From Senimuribacter intestinalis (GTDB taxonomy: Bacteria; Bacillota; Clostridia; Peptostreptococcales; Anaerovoracaceae): a stretch of DNA of 64,000 bases. Location of the stretch: positions 186,001-250,000 of the forward strand of contig CALPCJ010000003.1 in the NCBI GenBank assembly GCA_943192975.1, in the 5' to 3' direction. Under the pieces are notes generated by a model. The model saw nothing but the letters and a program-made list of their open reading frames with translations, did not search any database and was not told where the DNA came from. Position numbers and translations under genes: made by a program. This document shows, piece after piece, positions 60,737 through 64,000 of the stretch. Every line of letters begins with the position of its first letter. Position 1 is the stretch's first letter.

Positions 60737-61012
60737 CAAACGCACAAAAACGTTCTATGCCAGCTAACATTGACAAATTTCTTTCACCCCGTGTATTTTT
60801 GTCAATAAACCATCAGTGCAGCAGGTCAAAAGCGCTCTTAAATCCCTTCAACTTTGTCAGAATTGACAAAAAATCAAGAGTTTGTCAATCTTGTCAATAT
60901 TAGAGCGTAAAATATGAACAAATCGGTATTTTAACGCGCATTTATTGACAAAAATACAAAATATCCAAGAATTTGTCAATGTTCAATTTCTGAAAGCTTT
61001 TTCGTGCGTTTG
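60737..61012. repeat. Nested inverted-repeat array, motif ATTGACAAA
   Basis: The gap between tRNA-Ser and the lipid kinase holds five nested stems. They are CAAACGCAC/GTGCGTTTG (60737, 61004), AACATTGACAAATT (60766-60779 with 60970-60983, 14 bp perfect), TGTATTTTTGTCAATAAA (60792-60809 with 60941-60958, 18 bp perfect), CGCTCT/AGAGCG (60833, 60903) and ATTGACAAA/TTTGTCAAT (60862-60870, 60881-60889). Extra TTTGTCA copies lie at 60853 and 60891. The outermost right arm falls inside the kinase 3' coding end. Total span is 276 bp. Confidence 0.88.
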
Positions 61013-61972
61013 TCGTGACGATGCAAAAACCATTGCAGCCTTCGGCACAATGAACCGCAGTCCATTAGGCACGATAGAAAATTCCACTTCTCCCGCAACC
61101 TGAATCTCTCCATCTGCACAAAGAATAAAATTTTGCGCCATAGGCGAAATCTTTAAGGCAGTACACTGTTTCACCGTTATAACCTCTTCAATCCCTGGAA
61201 TTTCTAAATGATTACCCTTCATATAGCTAGGAAACAGTTTGAGAAATTTCAGTCGAGATACATCGTGAATGATATTCAAATCAAAGACGCCGTCTGTCAA
61301 CGCTGACTGCGGCGATGTTTTCAATCCGCCACCGCAAAAACTTCCGTTGGCAATTGCGCAAAGCAACACTTCACCATCGATATGCACGGCATCGCGTTCA
61401 GTTAGATGCAGACAAATCCCCTTCTTTTTGATGAACATGCCAAGCACCGCTAACAGATACGCCATACTGCCGGAAATCATGGGTTTCTTCTTCAGCCGTC
61501 CAGCCAGTTCTGCCACGTTGCAGTCAAAACCGATATTAAACATGTTAGCGCAGTACCGCGTTTGCGCTTTTCCGGCAATCACGCCGCTATATCGCATCAA
61601 ATCCACCTGTGTATCCGCCCCCTCAAACTGTGCCTTGAGGTCGAGAAAACTTCCCGCTTCAGAAAAATTCCGCACAAAATCATTGCCTGTTCCGATAGGC
61701 ACACAACCTACTGCAATATTGTCAAATCCAAAACTGCCGTTGATCACCTCATTCAAAGTGCCGTCTCCGCCACAAGCGTAAAATCTAGCTTCTTTCCCCT
61801 GCAATTCCTGCGAAATTCGGCGAGCAGCAGTCTCACCGTCACCCTCTGCCTTTGTAATATATATCTCATACTGCATAGACAAAGCCTCGGCTGAGGCTTT
61901 AATATCCGCAATAAATCGTTCAATCCCTTTCCCCTGACCCGCAACCGGGTTCACAAAGAAATAGCTGATCAT
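60983..61972 (-). CDS. YegS/BmrU-type lipid (diacylglycerol) kinase
   Basis: This 329-residue lipid kinase has the N-terminal FFVNPVAGQGKG motif, the nucleotide loop ACGGDGTLNEVINGSFG (about residue 67) and IGTGNDFVRNF. The C-terminal beta domain contains NGSFCGGGLKTSP and FDLNII. It phosphorylates diacylglycerol or a related lipid in the membrane. The last ten codons form the right arm of the ATTGACAAA palindrome array. The start follows AAAAGGAGC. Confidence 0.9.
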   Translation of the reverse strand: MISYFFVNPVAGQGKGIERFIADIKASAEALSMQYEIYITKAEGDGETAARRISQELQGKEARFYACGGDGTLNEVINGSFGFDNIAVGCVPIGTGNDFVRNFSEAGSFLDLKAQFEGADTQVDLMRYSGVIAGKAQTRYCANMFNIGFDCNVAELAGRLKKKPMISGSMAYLLAVLGMFIKKKGICLHLTERDAVHIDGEVLLCAIANGSFCGGGLKTSPQSALTDGVFDLNIIHDVSRLKFLKLFPSYMKGNHLEIPGIEEVITVKQCTALKISPMAQNFILCADGEIQVAGEVEFSIVPNGLRFIVPKAAMVFASSRQTHEKAFRN

Positions 61973-62082
61973 TATATGCTCCTTTTATCATAAGTAGTTT
62001 TATTTTACGCTAATCTCCTTTTAATTACAAGGGGTTTCGGCTATAATATATCGAAGAAACAAAAAAACAAGGAGGTATCCCG

Positions 62083-63192
62083 ATGGATCCAAGAGACAAA
62101 AAATTGGCAGATTTGCTGATCAATTATTCCTGCGATATAAAACCGGACGAAAATATTTTAATCGACTATGAAGGCGCTGCTTGCAAGCCTTTGATCAAGG
62201 AGCTGATTCGCAGCACCTACAAAGCCGGCGGCAGACCCTTTATCGCAATTATCGATAGCGAAATCAACCGTGAACTTCTGTTGGAATGCAGCGAAGAACA
62301 GGTCAAATTTAAAAACGACTATCTGCTTCACCAGATGAAAGGCATGGACGCTTTTATCGCGGTGCGCGGCGGTGATAACGCCTCCGAAATGGCGGATGTA
62401 CCTTCCGAAAAACTGAATCTGCACAGCAAACTTATGCAGCCTTTGCAGGACTACCGAGTCAACAAAACTAAATGGTGTATTCTCAGATATCCAAACGCCG
62501 CGATGGCACAGCTTGCGGGCACCAGCCAGGAAGCTTTTTCGGAGTTTTTCTACAATGTCTGCACGCTGGACTATGCAAAGATGAGTAAAGCCATGAATCC
62601 GCTGGTAGAACTGCTAAACAAAACCGACAAAGTCCACATCAAAGGACCTGATACAGATTTGGAATTTTCTATCAAGGGCATCGGCGCGGTCAAATGCGAC
62701 GGCAAAGCCAATATTCCTGACGGCGAAGTCTATACTGCGCCTGTCAAGGACTCCATGAACGGCTATATCACTTACAATACCGTCAGTCAGGAGCAGGGCT
62801 TTACCTTCGAAAATATTCATTTCGACATCGAAAAAGGTCGCATCGTCAATGCGTCCGCCAACAACACCGAGCGAATCAATCAGCTTTTGGACACCGATGA
62901 AGGTGCAAGATATTTCGGAGAATTTGCCTTCGGTGTCAATCCTTACGTCCTGCATCCAATGAAGGATACCCTTTTCGATGAAAAAATCGCCGGCAGCTTC
63001 CACCTGACGCCGGGTATGTGCTACGAAGACGCTCCAAACGGCAACGACTCCTCCGTCCACTGGGATTTAGTCATGATTCAGCGTCCTGAATACGGCGGCG
63101 GCGAAATCTGGCTGGACGACGTCCTCGTGCGCAAAGACGGGCTCTTTGTTTTGCCGGAACTGAAAGGTCTCAACCCTGAAAACCTGAAATAG
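62083..63192 (+). CDS. M29-family aminopeptidase
   Basis: This 369-residue protein belongs to the thermophilic aminopeptidase (M29, AmpS/PepS) family. It has DPRDKKLADLLINYSCDIKPDENILIDYEG at the N-terminus (start of the family), PDGEVYTAPVKDS with the metal Glu, EFAFGVNPYV, and a C-terminal SVHWDLVMI with His and Asp ligands. It uses divalent metal to release N-terminal residues from peptides. The start follows CAAGGAGG. It ends in TAG with a further stop three codons later. A terminator-like hairpin region follows. Confidence 0.9.
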   Translation: MDPRDKKLADLLINYSCDIKPDENILIDYEGAACKPLIKELIRSTYKAGGRPFIAIIDSEINRELLLECSEEQVKFKNDYLLHQMKGMDAFIAVRGGDNASEMADVPSEKLNLHSKLMQPLQDYRVNKTKWCILRYPNAAMAQLAGTSQEAFSEFFYNVCTLDYAKMSKAMNPLVELLNKTDKVHIKGPDTDLEFSIKGIGAVKCDGKANIPDGEVYTAPVKDSMNGYITYNTVSQEQGFTFENIHFDIEKGRIVNASANNTERINQLLDTDEGARYFGEFAFGVNPYVLHPMKDTLFDEKIAGSFHLTPGMCYEDAPNGNDSSVHWDLVMIQRPEYGGGEIWLDDVLVRKDGLFVLPELKGLNPENLK

Positions 63193-63202
63193 CCAAAGTT
63201 TT

Positions 63203-63258
63203 AAAAGCCGCAGGGCGCCTGCAAAGGCAAACCATTGCCGAAAAACAGACGCCCCGTA
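63203..63258. terminator. Possible terminator between convergent genes
   Basis: CAGGGCGCCTG and CAGACGCCCC can pair imperfectly across an inner GGCAA/TTGCC hairpin, between the aminopeptidase gene and the convergent DUF2812-like gene. The T-tract is weak. Confidence 0.5.
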
Positions 63259-63263
63259 TTTTA

Positions 63264-64000
63264 TCATTTTACTGCCAGCAGCTTCTCGCGGATTATTTTT
63301 TTCTGACTGTCGCTGAGCGGTATATTCGTATTTATCCAAATCGCTCTGTCACCATATTGAAGAATCCACTTATTCTCTTTGCTGCCGCCTTCACCAACGG
63401 AAATATAAGTCTTTCCCCCATGAAATCCCTCATCTTCTATCTCGGAAAATTCCATGAATTCCCTCCGCGATTCTATCATCCACTGCGCAAGCTTCTTGGC
63501 ATTTCCAACATAGACTCTATATGAAAGAAAGTAATTTTCTTCATTGTTCGAAAAATCGTCGCATTCCATATACCGAATAAATGGTGTTCCACCTCTGTCG
63601 CAGTACCGGTCCGCATAGGCTGCCGTTTCGATGCCCAAATCTTCCATCGTAAGCGGCAATTCATCCAGGGAAACCATTTGGTAACTACCGTCAACCTGCA
63701 CATATTCGCCACTCTCTGCGGTTTCTATAATTACACCAGTCACTGCCGAAGTCAGCACCGCCAATCCAATTCCAATCAATAAATAAGTTCCGTAATTCCC
63801 CTTCCTCGCTTTGCCAAATCTAGCGCTAAAAAAAGGAAACAGTATGATAAATAGCAGAATCACCGCAAACAGCGCCAACGTTGTTATCATCTCCGTTCGC
63901 TTTCCGCTGAAATAGGCGTCCAAAAGCTGTGCGCCCCAAATGCCGCCGAAAATATACAGCAGTATAACCTTATCCAAGATTCGATTCAGCCGTTTCTTCC
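63264..64000 (-). CDS. Membrane protein, DUF2812-like C-terminal part (cut by window edge)
   Basis: The frame is open to the right edge, so the N-terminus is outside the window. It begins KKRLNRILDKVILLY and has three or four membrane segments followed by a soluble domain of about 130 residues, ending in KKIIREKLLAVK. The combination recalls DUF2812 proteins, which usually have an N-terminal soluble domain and are often paired with PadR regulators. The internal TTG/ATG starts are not needed if the gene extends to the right. Function is unknown. Confidence 0.6.
   Translation of the reverse strand, partial: KKRLNRILDKVILLYIFGGIWGAQLLDAYFSGKRTEMITTLALFAVILLFIILFPFFSARFGKARKGNYGTYLLIGIGLAVLTSAVTGVIIETAESGEYVQVDGSYQMVSLDELPLTMEDLGIETAAYADRYCDRGGTPFIRYMECDDFSNNEENYFLSYRVYVGNAKKLAQWMIESRREFMEFSEIEDEGFHGGKTYISVGEGGSKENKWILQYGDRAIWINTNIPLSDSQKKIIREKLLAVK

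Overview
The window reads as part of the chromosome of an anaerobic, low-to-moderate GC Gram-positive bacterium of the class Clostridia. The reasons are strong Shine-Dalgarno sites, frequent GTG/TTG starts, T-tailed hairpin terminators, a CarD-family regulator, a clostridial amino-acid and polyamine transport repertoire, and a bacterial-type split pyrrolysyl-tRNA synthetase. An affiliation near the Eubacteriales family XIII / Anaerovoracaceae group is a guess from gene content and was not tested.

The main locus (about 5.3-20 kb, minus strand) is a complete pyrrolysine (Pyl) and methylamine-demethylation island. In transcription order it holds mttC (corrinoid protein), mttB (trimethylamine methyltransferase with an in-frame TAG), mtbB (dimethylamine methyltransferase with an in-frame TAG), a second corrinoid protein, a UroD-type methyltransferase fused to a thioredoxin-like domain, a corrinoid-activation-domain protein, a RACo-type reductive activator, pylB, pylC, pylSc, pylD and tRNA-Pyl(CUA). 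A repeat-rich gap follows, then a CobW-type GTPase overlapping pylSn, and a PadR regulator. A divergent PocR/AraC activator at 20.1 kb probably controls the operon. In the expected scheme, methyl groups pass from TMA/DMA to the corrinoid proteins and then to the UroD-type enzyme. The RACo protein would repair oxidised Co(II) corrinoid, and the pyl genes would make and charge pyrrolysine.

Around it lie a polar amino-acid ABC transporter (21.7-24 kb), an NhaC antiporter, a non-Pyl MttB homologue with Met at the Pyl site (25.8-27.3 kb), and a plus-strand operon of ornithine-type racemase, short UroD methyltransferase and alanine racemase (27.6-30.8 kb). This looks like a second methyl- or amino-acid-utilisation region. 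To the left are an MFS transporter end, a DUF4143 ATPase, a MoxR/VWA pair and a LysO-like exporter.

From 30.8 to 64 kb the window is mixed housekeeping and accessory DNA. It contains CorA, a PD-(D/E)XK-like protein, argH, a D-cysteine desulfhydrase-like enzyme, a DnaJ/DUF5685 pair, a secreted GH25 lysozyme, an acyl-CoA ligase with a CAT-fold partner, a pot polyamine operon with a PotC-PotD fusion, CarD and two more CobW-type GTPases (one with a long His-rich zinc-type tract). It also contains lrgAB, an FAD/Rieske oxidoreductase, a small type II secretion/pilus locus ending in pilT, a transglutaminase lipoprotein, an orphan citX, an ADP-ribosyltransferase-like toxin-antitoxin pair with clear operators, tRNA-Ser(CGA), a lipid kinase, an M29 aminopeptidase and the C-terminal part of a DUF2812-like protein.

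The least expected structure lies between genes. At least five intergenic regions (about 21.4, 31.7, 51.0, 57.8 and 60.7 kb) carry a 160-280 bp array in which a locus-specific 8-18 bp motif recurs in both orientations. In four of the five the copies can pair as nested stems around a centre. A sixth region (6.6-6.95 kb), between tRNA-Pyl and the cobW-pylSn operon, is a diverged 210-bp tandem duplication in which only short TTTTGCACAA-type islands are kept. Between mtbB and its corrinoid gene are two hairpins with different stems and an identical 11-nt loop. Two amber-terminated genes in the Pyl island (pylSn and the corrinoid activation gene) are followed in frame by the next gene, so Pyl readthrough would give fusion proteins.
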